NCBI GenBank assembly: GCA_964526225.1
Contig: CAZGLL010000005.1
Coordinates: 1-64,000 of the forward strand
DNA length: 64,000 bases
Direction: 5' to 3'
Source of the DNA: DRYM01 sp964526225
GTDB taxonomy: Archaea > Thermoproteota > Thermoprotei_A > EX4484-217-1
How positions within the stretch are numbered: the first letter of the stretch is position 1; each line of letters opens with the position of its first letter. The notes beneath the pieces are model-generated. The model saw only the letters and a list, made by a program, of their open reading frames with translations, did not search any database and was not told where the DNA came from. Positions 57,448 to 64,000 of the stretch are shown here, piece after piece. Position numbers and translations under genes: made by a program.

Positions 57448-57903
57448 TCACTTAACAACTATTCTATTCCCTCCTTTTCTTTTTGCTTCTCTAAGCGCTT
57501 TAAGAGCATTTTTAACTGTGATGTTCCTGTAAGCTTCTCTACGATTCTTAGGTTTAATATTAATTATTATTCCGTAACTAACACCTATACTTATTGTTGC
57601 ACCGAGCTTCTCTATTTCCTTACGTATTTTCTCAAGGTCATCCAGTATTTCCTCAGGTTTAGTCATCGGTACTACTATTATTGCCTCTTCTGTTCCTCTG
57701 AAATAGTCGAGCCCATATAGAACGTAGGCGTTCCATTTTCTAACGAAATTCTCGACTAAGTGCGTTAATGTTCCAGTGATTACGTTGGGCTTGTATTCAT
57801 CAAACCCTTTCTCCTTTGTTACTTCCTTAAACTTATCTAGATCAAGTATAACAACTGTTCCTTCGACTACTTTACTATAGTCTCTAATGTTTCTATTTCG
57901 CAT
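57448..57903 (-). CDS. GGDEF-fold (nucleotide cyclase-like palm) protein, motif degenerate
   Basis: The 151-residue protein follows the GGDEF domain plan: VVILDLDKFKEVTKEKGFD with the metal-binding Asp (D21/D23), a helix (GTLTHLVENFVRKW), the hairpin position GLDYFRGTEEAIIVVP where RGTEEA stands for the GGDEF signature, and a C-terminal GATISIGVSYG followed by NALKALREAKRKGGNRIVV. The last pattern is strongly typical of diguanylate cyclases. The signature loop is changed, so c-di-GMP synthesis is doubtful. It heads a unit with the DUF4443 regulator. Confidence 0.65.
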   Translation of the reverse strand: MRNRNIRDYSKVVEGTVVILDLDKFKEVTKEKGFDEYKPNVITGTLTHLVENFVRKWNAYVLYGLDYFRGTEEAIIVVPMTKPEEILDDLEKIRKEIEKLGATISIGVSYGIIINIKPKNRREAYRNITVKNALKALREAKRKGGNRIVVK

Positions 57904-57989
57904 CTCTTATCAACATACGTAATATTGGGGTGTAAAGGTTAAAAAGAAATTCTTTAAAATAAGAGGTTTTCGGGAGGTGAAAATAGGCA

Positions 57990-58256
57990 ATGTTCTATGA
58001 GGTAGCGTTTAAAGGGATTACTGGTGGAGTATCGAGAATAGAACCTATAACTATTGACGCTTATGTTAATGAAGGTTATACTATTGATTATGGGACTTTT
58101 GAGAAGTATAGTTCAAGTGATTTCTTTATAAAACTTAATGACGAACTAATTTATGTTTACTCAAAAAACCCCGTAGGTTTACGTATTTTAGAAGAAATAT
58201 CAACCATTTATGGACTTAAGAAGCCACCCCTCTTTGGCGAAGCTGCCCTTATTTAA
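57990..58256 (+). CDS. Hypothetical protein, 88 residues
   Basis: Unrecognised. FYEVAFKGITGGVSRIEPITIDAYVNEGYTIDYG suggests a small beta-rich domain, with a short C-terminal helix. GGGAGGTGA lies upstream of the ATG, so it is probably translated. It is divergent from the GGDEF-like gene and shares four bases with the convergent radical SAM gene. Confidence 0.55.
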   Translation: MFYEVAFKGITGGVSRIEPITIDAYVNEGYTIDYGTFEKYSSSDFFIKLNDELIYVYSKNPVGLRILEEISTIYGLKKPPLFGEAALI

Positions 58257-59287
58257 ATAGGAACTGCCACATAGATGTTATCCTTATTTCTAACGATTCT
58301 TACAGAAATTCTCATTCCTTCGTAGAGCTTTTCAGCATTCACAACAGTTATTGTTCTTAAGCCTCTCAAGTCAACTGCTAACTTCTCCCCTTTAAGCCAT
58401 CCAGGAGCTACTATTTTTACTCGTACTTTTTCGCCAACTCTGAAAGGTTTAGGTAAGGGTTTTGCTCTAAACATTCCAAAATCTTCAAGTTTAGGTATAA
58501 GTTTAACCTTGAATTTTTCCTCAAGTAATTTTAAATAATTCCAAAATTCATACCAGCTCATAACCTTCCTTACAGGAGCTTTTCTCCCATACTTATGCAG
58601 TATATATTTTTGAATACCCAGCGGTGGCCACTTCCTACCTGCACCGATTCTTAAAGCCCACCTTATTATTTTAGGTATTTCATTATCGTTTATTCCGGGT
58701 AAATAAACAGGTGCTACATGAACATCTATTTTTGTGTTATTTAACACATATTCTGCTACTTCAAGAATTTTTTTCACATTATACCATTCAGCACCTTGAA
58801 TATATTTAGCTAGGTTTTCATCTATTGCATCAACACTTAAGTTGATTCTATCCAAGCCAGCTTCTGAAAGCTCTTCGACTTTGTGTTCTGAAAGATTCTG
58901 TCCATGTGTTTGCATACTTACAATTTTTACTTCCTTAATTTCCTTAAGTCCCTGAATTAACTCTACAAGTCTTGAGTAAAGTGTTGGTTCACCAACAGTA
59001 TCTATATGTGCCTCTACATTATTTACTCCTTTGTATTTGACTATTTCCTTAACACCTTCCAGAATAATTTCCGGTGGAACCCAATATTCTGCTTGCCTCC
59101 ACTTAGAGCATGGTCCTGCATCTGTAGAGCACATTATACAATTTAGATTGCAAAAACTAACAGGTCTTACCTGAATAACATTTGTTCCTCTATCTATCAA
59201 TCCAAAAGCTATAGAACCTAAAATAGGTATTTCTATATCGTCCCCTATTTTGACTAAAGCTCTACCTTGTATTTTCCTTGTGAACAT
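58253..59287 (-). CDS. Radical SAM protein with C-terminal TRAM domain (COG2100-like)
   Basis: The 344-residue protein has the radical SAM cluster motif CNLNCIMCS (C-x3-C-x2-C, about residues 46-53), HIDTVGEPTLY as the GE motif and SVDAIDENLAKYIQG. The last 60 residues (VGEKVRVKIVAPGWLKGEKLAVDLRG...) fit a TRAM RNA-binding domain. TRAM suggests an RNA substrate, as in methylthiotransferases, but the N-terminal UPF0004 domain of those is absent. The reaction is unknown. It is eight bases downstream of the ACT-V4R gene. Confidence 0.8.
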   Translation of the reverse strand: MFTRKIQGRALVKIGDDIEIPILGSIAFGLIDRGTNVIQVRPVSFCNLNCIMCSTDAGPCSKWRQAEYWVPPEIILEGVKEIVKYKGVNNVEAHIDTVGEPTLYSRLVELIQGLKEIKEVKIVSMQTHGQNLSEHKVEELSEAGLDRINLSVDAIDENLAKYIQGAEWYNVKKILEVAEYVLNNTKIDVHVAPVYLPGINDNEIPKIIRWALRIGAGRKWPPLGIQKYILHKYGRKAPVRKVMSWYEFWNYLKLLEEKFKVKLIPKLEDFGMFRAKPLPKPFRVGEKVRVKIVAPGWLKGEKLAVDLRGLRTITVVNAEKLYEGMRISVRIVRNKDNIYVAVPI

Positions 59288-59294
59288 CCAATTA

Positions 59295-60077
59295 TCACTT
59301 ATACTTTATAATATATTCGCAATATGGTTGTCTAGCACATTTACGTACTATTTCCTCGACCTTTACCTTTTTCCCAAATACCTCTGCAGCTAGCTCTTCT
59401 AACATTCCAATAATTAGGCCCTCCCAAACACCTTCCTTAAGTTCTTTAAGCGCTGAACACTCTATATTTTCGGTTGCTGAAATTACTACTATTCCTTCTG
59501 CTTCCCTTATCTCTTTAATTTCGAACTTACCGTACCCCTTAACTGTTAATGCATCAGCTATGTAGCTTATCATTTCTTTCTCACTTAATTTCATACCCTT
59601 AAGTGTTTTACACATGTTTTTAGCAAACCTTTTAACTAGTCTTCTTCCTATTTCACGTAATGTATCAACACCGTATTTTTCCTTGATATATTTGAATAAT
59701 TCAGAACATTCATTCCATGAAAGTAAAGCTACTTGATCTCCCATAGTCGTTAATATAGGGTAATATAGTGAATCTACTAGAAATTGTCCATAACCTTTTT
59801 CTGAGTAACGTATAGAAAATACGACATCTAATGATTTAATTTTAGAGATTAAACTGTTTAAGTCAAGCCCCTTAGGCACTTCTACGAAAAGACCCCATAT
59901 CTCAACCTTATCTTCCGGAGCTGCAGCATGGAAACCCCACAAGATGTTCACATTATGTTTCGCAAGAAGCGATGATATTTTAGCTATAGAACCAGGTTTA
60001 TTAAGAATTTCAAGTGCAAGTTCTACTATTCTTCTACCACCTGTTGGCACAAACGTCGCTATAATCTTGGGCTTCAT
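59295..60077 (-). CDS. ACT domain-V4R domain protein
   Basis: The start is set at the ATG at 60077 because GGGGAT lies six bases upstream; the frame extends to 60107. Residues about 10-80 form an ACT domain (RRIVELALEILNKPGSIAKISSLLAKHNVNILWG). The C-terminal 150 residues resemble a 4-vinyl reductase (V4R) domain: YGVDTLREIGRRLVKRFAKN, a central beta part, and the terminal VRKCARQPYCEYIIK with two cysteines. V4R domains bind small aromatic or hydrophobic ligands. The fusion points to a ligand sensor or an allosteric partner of the radical SAM protein next to it. Confidence 0.7.
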   Translation of the reverse strand: MKPKIIATFVPTGGRRIVELALEILNKPGSIAKISSLLAKHNVNILWGFHAAAPEDKVEIWGLFVEVPKGLDLNSLISKIKSLDVVFSIRYSEKGYGQFLVDSLYYPILTTMGDQVALLSWNECSELFKYIKEKYGVDTLREIGRRLVKRFAKNMCKTLKGMKLSEKEMISYIADALTVKGYGKFEIKEIREAEGIVVISATENIECSALKELKEGVWEGLIIGMLEELAAEVFGKKVKVEEIVRKCARQPYCEYIIKYK

Positions 60078-60126
60078 TCTTATCCCCATAGTATGATCTT
60101 TACTCATTTACATCTGGTCTGGGAGT

Positions 60127-60289
60127 TTATAATTTTTCTTTTCTAATTCCAAAAGGCTTTAAAAACATTAAATGACTAATTACGATTTCATCGGATTTAT
60201 CGATACTGTACTCTTTAGCGTACTTTATGGGTAATTTGATTGTTTCTGCAAGCTTGCTCCGTCGGTGTTCTGGGAACGCCTAGTTTCAT
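60127..60289 (-). pseudogene. Possible frameshifted small gene
   Basis: Read from an ATG at 60289, MKLGVP is followed, after loss of one C in the CCC run, by EHRRSKLAETIKLPIKYA and SDEIVISHLMFLKPFGIRKEKL. The composite has convincing protein character and its own upstream AGAGGTAA, but as it stands the frame is broken. It may be a small gene with an indel, or chance. Confidence 0.3.
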
Positions 60290-60313
60290 TGTTGACTATT
60301 TTTATTACCTCTA

Positions 60314-60727
60314 TTACTCGCCAATTACCTCAATCATGACCCTACGGTACCCTCTAGGACCATCCATTTCTACGAGAAAAATGTTTTGCCATGTACCTCT
60401 CACTAACTTACCATTTATTACAGGAAATACTCTATCAGCACCTATGAATGCGGAAGCTAGATGTGCATGGGCGTTATCATCTATAATGTTGTGCTGCCAT
60501 TTCCCATTCTCGGGAAATTCCTCTTTAATTTTCCTAAGTATGTCTTCCATAAGCCCTCTTTCGTGCTCATTAGCTACTATTGCTGCTGTTGCATGAGGAA
60601 CAAAAACTAAGCATAGCCCATTTCTTATACCGCTTTCTTTAACAATGTTTTCTACTTCGTACGTTATATCGATAAGTTGGTATTTCCTATGGGTGCTTAA
60701 AGTAAGCTCCTTAACATAAACTTTCAT
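60314..60727 (-). CDS. YjbQ/UPF0047 family protein (secondary thiamine-phosphate synthase)
   Basis: The ATG at 60727 with GGAGTGAGG upstream gives 137 residues. GLCLVFVPHATAAIVANEHERGL, the conserved WQHNIIDDNAHAHLASAFIGAD histidine block, and GTWQNIFLVEMDGPRGYRRV are diagnostic. In E. coli the homologue YjbQ has side thiamine-phosphate synthase activity; the true role is not known. The gene lies downstream of gdhA in the same direction. Confidence 0.88.
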   Translation of the reverse strand: MKVYVKELTLSTHRKYQLIDITYEVENIVKESGIRNGLCLVFVPHATAAIVANEHERGLMEDILRKIKEEFPENGKWQHNIIDDNAHAHLASAFIGADRVFPVINGKLVRGTWQNIFLVEMDGPRGYRRVMIEVIGE

Positions 60728-60813
60728 CCTCACTCCCCAACCGGTTAGAAACACCTTAACATTACCTAAAAATTAATGTTTTCGAAAACAGGCTAAATAT
60801 TGAGGTACTCCTC

Positions 60814-62061
60814 TTATATCCATCCTCTAAGCTTCATCGCATTAACTATTCTTTCTACAGCAACAGCATAAGCTGCAGTTCGTAGATCTCTACCTAGACT
60901 GTCATATTTTCTATAAACCTTATCAAGTGCTGTAAGCATTTTGTCTTCAAGCATTCTCAATACTTCACTAAGTTTCCACTGCAGACCCTGCAAGTTCTGA
61001 ACCCATTCATAATAAGACACTATTACTCCACCAGCATTAGCTATAATGTCTGGAACCACAACGATTCCCTTTTTGAACAGTATTTCATCTGCTTCAGGAG
61101 TTACTGGTCCATTAGCTCCTTCAACAATGATTTTAGCATGAACCTTATCCGCATTTTCACCTGTAATAACGTTCTCTATTGCGGCTGGCACTAAAATGTC
61201 AATGTCTTCTAAAGTTAATAGTTCCTCATTTGTTATGTCTTTTTTAGCGTCCGGAAATCCTACAACAGTTCCCGTTCTTTCCTTAAACGCCTTTACCTTT
61301 TGAGGGTCAAACCCCTCCGGATTATAGATTCCACCTTTACTATCGCTAACAGCAACTATTTTTGCCCCCCATTTGTGCATGAAGAGGGCTGAGTGGTATC
61401 CTACATTACCGAAGCCCTGAACTGCTACACGTGCGCCTTCAAAAGGTAATCCATATTTTTTGGAAGCGAATTTTGCTGCAACAGCTACACCGTACCCTGT
61501 AGCCTCTACTCTACCGTAGGACCCCCATAATTCAATGGGCTTTGCAGTTACAACTCCAGGAACATTTCTTCCCTTAAGCTTACTGTATTCGTCCATAAAC
61601 CACGCCATTACTTGGGGGTTCGTGTAAACATCCGGTGCCGGAATATCCACATCCGGGCCAATTATTGGCGCTATGGCTCTAATGTAACCTCTAGAGAGCC
61701 TCTCTAATTCACTCATGGAAAGTTTTCTTGGATCAACACGAACTCCACCCTTCCCTCCTCCATATGGTAAATCCGCCACGCTACATTTCCATGTCATCCA
61801 CATAGCTAATGCTACAACCTCATCTCTAGTAACGTTGGGATGATATCTTACACCACCTTTATATGGTCCTAAAGCATTATTATGTTGAACTCTATAGCCT
61901 ACAAAGACCTTTATTGATCCATCATCCATCTTTACAGGAATGCTTACTTCAAGAACACGTTGAGGCTTGCTCAGTATTTCGTATATATTACGGTCATATC
62001 CTAGAACATCGATAGCTTTTTTTAGCTGTTTTAAAGCCATTTCATAAGGATTTTCTGCCAA
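60814..62061 (-). CDS. gdhA: Glutamate dehydrogenase
   Basis: The 415-residue hexameric-type enzyme has KVFVGYRVQHNNALGPYKGGVRYHP-type segments (residues about 47-75), the catalytic lysine in DLPYGGGKGGVRVDP, GPDVDIPAPDVYTNPQVM, the nucleotide fold VAVQGFGNVGYHSALF, and DIIANAGGVIVSYYEWVQN. It interconverts glutamate with 2-oxoglutarate and ammonia. Cofactor preference (NAD or NADP) is not certain. The length is that of hyperthermophile enzymes. Confidence 0.96.
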   Translation of the reverse strand: MAENPYEMALKQLKKAIDVLGYDRNIYEILSKPQRVLEVSIPVKMDDGSIKVFVGYRVQHNNALGPYKGGVRYHPNVTRDEVVALAMWMTWKCSVADLPYGGGKGGVRVDPRKLSMSELERLSRGYIRAIAPIIGPDVDIPAPDVYTNPQVMAWFMDEYSKLKGRNVPGVVTAKPIELWGSYGRVEATGYGVAVAAKFASKKYGLPFEGARVAVQGFGNVGYHSALFMHKWGAKIVAVSDSKGGIYNPEGFDPQKVKAFKERTGTVVGFPDAKKDITNEELLTLEDIDILVPAAIENVITGENADKVHAKIIVEGANGPVTPEADEILFKKGIVVVPDIIANAGGVIVSYYEWVQNLQGLQWKLSEVLRMLEDKMLTALDKVYRKYDSLGRDLRTAAYAVAVERIVNAMKLRGWI

Positions 62062-62145
62062 ATTTCAACTCCCACTTACGACTAAGTCAAAGTCCGTATA
62101 TAGAATTTTTCAAAAGTACATTATTTACCGTTAAAATTGCTCATG

Positions 62146-63114
62146 TTAGGCATATAAGGGGGTACGTTGTCTTTGTAAAGGTAATATTAGGTCCTTTGAA
62201 AAACCTACACTAACTCTGTAGTACTCTCTATCACGAACATTATCTATCACTTTCTCAAGAGTACCTTGAACTAAAACTTCTGCACCTTCCCAAGCAGCTT
62301 CCCTAAATCCTTCGTTAAACGCAACTATTTCGCTAACAAACTTTGCTCTAAAACTCCCTTCAGCAATGCTTGTCACTAAAACACCGTATCTACTAGGGTA
62401 GAAAATAGAGTATTTATCATCAATAATTTTGGCGATTAAAGTAACTCTTCCATAACTTTTAACTTCTATATCGCTGAAATCGTAAGTTAAATCGTCAAGT
62501 AACCTTATAGTATAAAACACTGTACTAAATACGCCACTTAGATATTTTCTGGAGTAAAGAGACTTTAATACTTTATCAGATATTTTAACGTAAATATCAT
62601 GTTTCCTAACATTAAAGAACATTCCTGGTTCCAAATGGTAAAACATGTTTGTTGTGAAGAAAAGTCTTCTTACAGCATTATATATTTTATAGGCTATGTT
62701 TTTACCTTTAGAAATAATTATTGGTTCAAGCTCTGAACCATATACGACCCCTATGTCGTTTAAGTCTATTCCTGCCTCAGAAGTAATGAGCATTATAAGG
62801 TCACGAACCATTCTTTCATGATTTTTAGGTTCTTTTACTATTCTCATGGCTTCCTCATATGGATTGAAGATTTTTCTAACATGCATCCTAGATATTACAG
62901 GCAATATCCTATTGTAAGACTTAACTATCTTCATAAAATATGGGTATTTCAACTTAACATAATTTATACTATCAATAAAATGTAGATCATTAACCTTATG
63001 TTTCCAAGGTAATGCAATAATGTTTTTACAGTTATCATGAATGTTCCACTTAACTAACCATAATGTTTCATCGAAAATCTTTAACACGTAACCTTCGTGA
63101 ATTAAGTCTTGCAT
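62146..63114 (-). CDS. Degenerate third paralogue of the F420-operon nucleotidyltransferases
   Basis: The 322-residue protein aligns by eye with the two nucleotidyltransferases at 17353-19465 along its length: a MHVRKIFNPYEEAMRIVK segment in place of IRKHYIPEERLKEII, GVVYGSELEPIIISKGKN (about 122-139) in place of the catalytic GISGS...SDID, and a C-terminal domain IDDKYSIFYPSRYGVLVTSI ... EYYRVSVG that is closest to them. The GS pair remains but both DxD aspartates are lost, so catalysis is very unlikely. It may be a regulatory or scaffold subunit of the active paralogues. Confidence 0.65.
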   Translation of the reverse strand: MQDLIHEGYVLKIFDETLWLVKWNIHDNCKNIIALPWKHKVNDLHFIDSINYVKLKYPYFMKIVKSYNRILPVISRMHVRKIFNPYEEAMRIVKEPKNHERMVRDLIMLITSEAGIDLNDIGVVYGSELEPIIISKGKNIAYKIYNAVRRLFFTTNMFYHLEPGMFFNVRKHDIYVKISDKVLKSLYSRKYLSGVFSTVFYTIRLLDDLTYDFSDIEVKSYGRVTLIAKIIDDKYSIFYPSRYGVLVTSIAEGSFRAKFVSEIVAFNEGFREAAWEGAEVLVQGTLEKVIDNVRDREYYRVSVGFSKDLILPLQRQRTPLYA

Positions 63115-63243
63115 TATGCCACCCTAAGCTTATCTTGATATTTACCGCGTAGCTTGTATACTATGAACTGCAATGTCACCTGAACATAACTGTTTAGTAA
63201 TGAGCGTTTAAAACGTTAACTACGTTATATTACTTAAACTACA

Positions 63244-63828
63244 TCACATGAGTTCCTTTAAGACGTCATATACATTAGGAAGTTCCTCGTAGAGATCCTT
63301 TTTAACTCTAGGGATGAGAGCCATTATCGTTGCTAATTCTGAAAGGTTCTCCCTTATGATAATGTTATTTGTTAAGAAACCTATAGCACCAATGCTGTCG
63401 CCTATATTTTCTATTCCAGATATTTTAATCATAGCTTCTTCTATTTCTCTTCCGCCAGCCAATACGTAACGTACTGCATGGCTTGGAAATTCGAAACCTG
63501 GTCCGAAACCTATGGTTACTTTATTGTCGTTGTCAAGTACTGCTGCAACCTGGAAGTCCATGTAACCTGTGATTGTTGCTGGTATAGGTATTAAGCCGGC
63601 TTCTAACCCTACGTAGAAGTCTGCATTACTTAGTATTGCTTTAACATTTATAGCTCGCTCAACAGCACCTTTTATGGTGGTTTTTAACCCTATAGGCTGT
63701 GGTGGTAAAGAGGTTTTAACAGAACTGCTTAAAATATTTATTTTGGTTTTAAACATTTTTTCAAAAGCTATCTGGATACCCTTAGTTTTTGAGGGGTTCT
63801 TTGATCCCACCGCCACTGTTATTGTCAT
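63244..63828 (-). CDS. Inosine/xanthosine triphosphatase, DUF84 (YjjX) family
   Basis: The ATG at 63828 follows AGAGGAGAG by seven bases and gives 194 residues. VAVGSKNPSKTKGIQIAFEKMF, then PQPIGLKTTIKGAVERA, ADFYVGLEAGLIPIP and GFGPGFEFPSHAVRYVL mark the DUF84 family, which removes non-canonical ITP/XTP from nucleotide pools. It lies 36 bases after the hexuloisomerase gene stop, likely in the same operon. Confidence 0.9.
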   Translation of the reverse strand: MTITVAVGSKNPSKTKGIQIAFEKMFKTKINILSSSVKTSLPPQPIGLKTTIKGAVERAINVKAILSNADFYVGLEAGLIPIPATITGYMDFQVAAVLDNDNKVTIGFGPGFEFPSHAVRYVLAGGREIEEAMIKISGIENIGDSIGAIGFLTNNIIIRENLSELATIMALIPRVKKDLYEELPNVYDVLKELM

Positions 63829-63864
63829 GTGTTTTCTCTCCTCTTCACACTTCATCGGTTACTG

Positions 63865-64000
63865 CTATTCTATGTTTGCATGTCTTTTCCTTATTTCTTC
63901 TTCGTTCTTTCCCAATCTTCTCATTAATTCCACAATTAGGCCATCAAGAAAGATCATGCATGTGTCTTCGAAAAGTGTTCCCAAAGGTGCTAGAGGTTCG
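63865..64000 (-). CDS. 6-phospho-3-hexuloisomerase, C-terminal end (partial)
   Basis: Only the last 44 residues lie in the window. PLAPLGTLFEDTCMIFLDGLIVELM followed by RRLGKNEEEIRKRHANIE is the distinctive end of 6-phospho-3-hexuloisomerase, a SIS-domain enzyme. With hexulose-6-phosphate synthase it works in the reverse ribulose monophosphate pathway that supplies pentoses in archaea lacking the oxidative pentose pathway. The frame is open to the window edge. Confidence 0.8.
   Translation of the reverse strand, partial: EPLAPLGTLFEDTCMIFLDGLIVELMRRLGKNEEEIRKRHANIE

Noticed and set aside
63115..63243. C/D box RNA between the degenerate nucleotidyltransferase and the XTPase gene
   Set aside because: Single CTGA and ATGA motifs occur but no C box at the right spacing on either strand.

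Overview
This AT-rich window comes from a hyperthermophilic archaeon, most likely of the TACK superphylum (Thermoproteota and relatives). The evidence is a full-length single-chain reverse gyrase, an archaeal mevalonate cluster, a crenarchaeal-type OB-fold SSB, a TackOD1 zinc-ribbon protein, coenzyme F420 biosynthesis genes and COG2401 and DUF4443 proteins. The genus cannot be read from the sequence. No rRNA, tRNA, insertion sequence or CRISPR array was seen. Genes are packed tightly, with many GTG/TTG starts and clear GGAGG-type ribosome binding sites. Nine of eleven convergent gene pairs overlap at their 3' ends.

Layout: 1-2.3 kb holds the end of a TPP-dependent dehydrogenase E1-alpha gene, an LLM-class F420 oxidoreductase broken by two one-base indels, a GC-rich structured RNA candidate and a NUDIX hydrolase. 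2.4-7 kb holds a divergent pair of ribbon-helix-helix genes around a palindrome-rich region, an HD phosphohydrolase, a PA14 protein, a RimI-like acetyltransferase and a DUF488 protein. 7-12.2 kb holds a TackOD1 protein facing a type IV pilus-like machine (FlaH-like protein without a P-loop, secretion ATPase, two GspF/TadC membrane proteins). 12.2-16.2 kb holds SSB with a PqqD-like partner, an MgtC/DUF4010 membrane protein, a PF04008 protein and an AbrB-PhoU regulator.

16.5-21 kb is an overlapping operon cofD-cofC-NT-NT-cofE, in which two paralogous pol-beta-type nucleotidyltransferases sit inside F420 biosynthesis; a third paralogue at 62-63 kb has lost the catalytic DxD. 21-31.8 kb holds CysRS, a metallo-beta-lactamase nuclease, reverse gyrase, pyruvate kinase, an FrhB-like F420 oxidoreductase and a sugar nucleotidyltransferase. 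31.8-39.6 kb holds DedA, a class V aminotransferase, TsaC/Sua5, a DtxR regulator with a DtxR-like box at its own start, nicotinate phosphoribosyltransferase, MobA-like and BtpA proteins. Two C/D box sRNA candidates with their own TATA boxes lie here.

39.6-43.5 kb encodes thiolase, HMG-CoA synthase, the DUF35 bridging protein and HMG-CoA reductase, the acetyl-CoA to mevalonate half of archaeal lipid synthesis. 44.4-51 kb is a five-gene oligopeptide ABC importer whose binding protein reads as circularly permuted, with its C-terminal half placed before its N-terminal half. 51-64 kb holds an ABC-2 exporter, ferredoxin, pyrophosphatase, a COG2401 ABC-acetyltransferase fusion, a DUF4443 regulator, a GGDEF-fold protein, a radical SAM-TRAM protein, an ACT-V4R protein, a YjbQ protein, glutamate dehydrogenase, the degenerate nucleotidyltransferase, a DUF84 XTPase and the tail of 6-phospho-3-hexuloisomerase.
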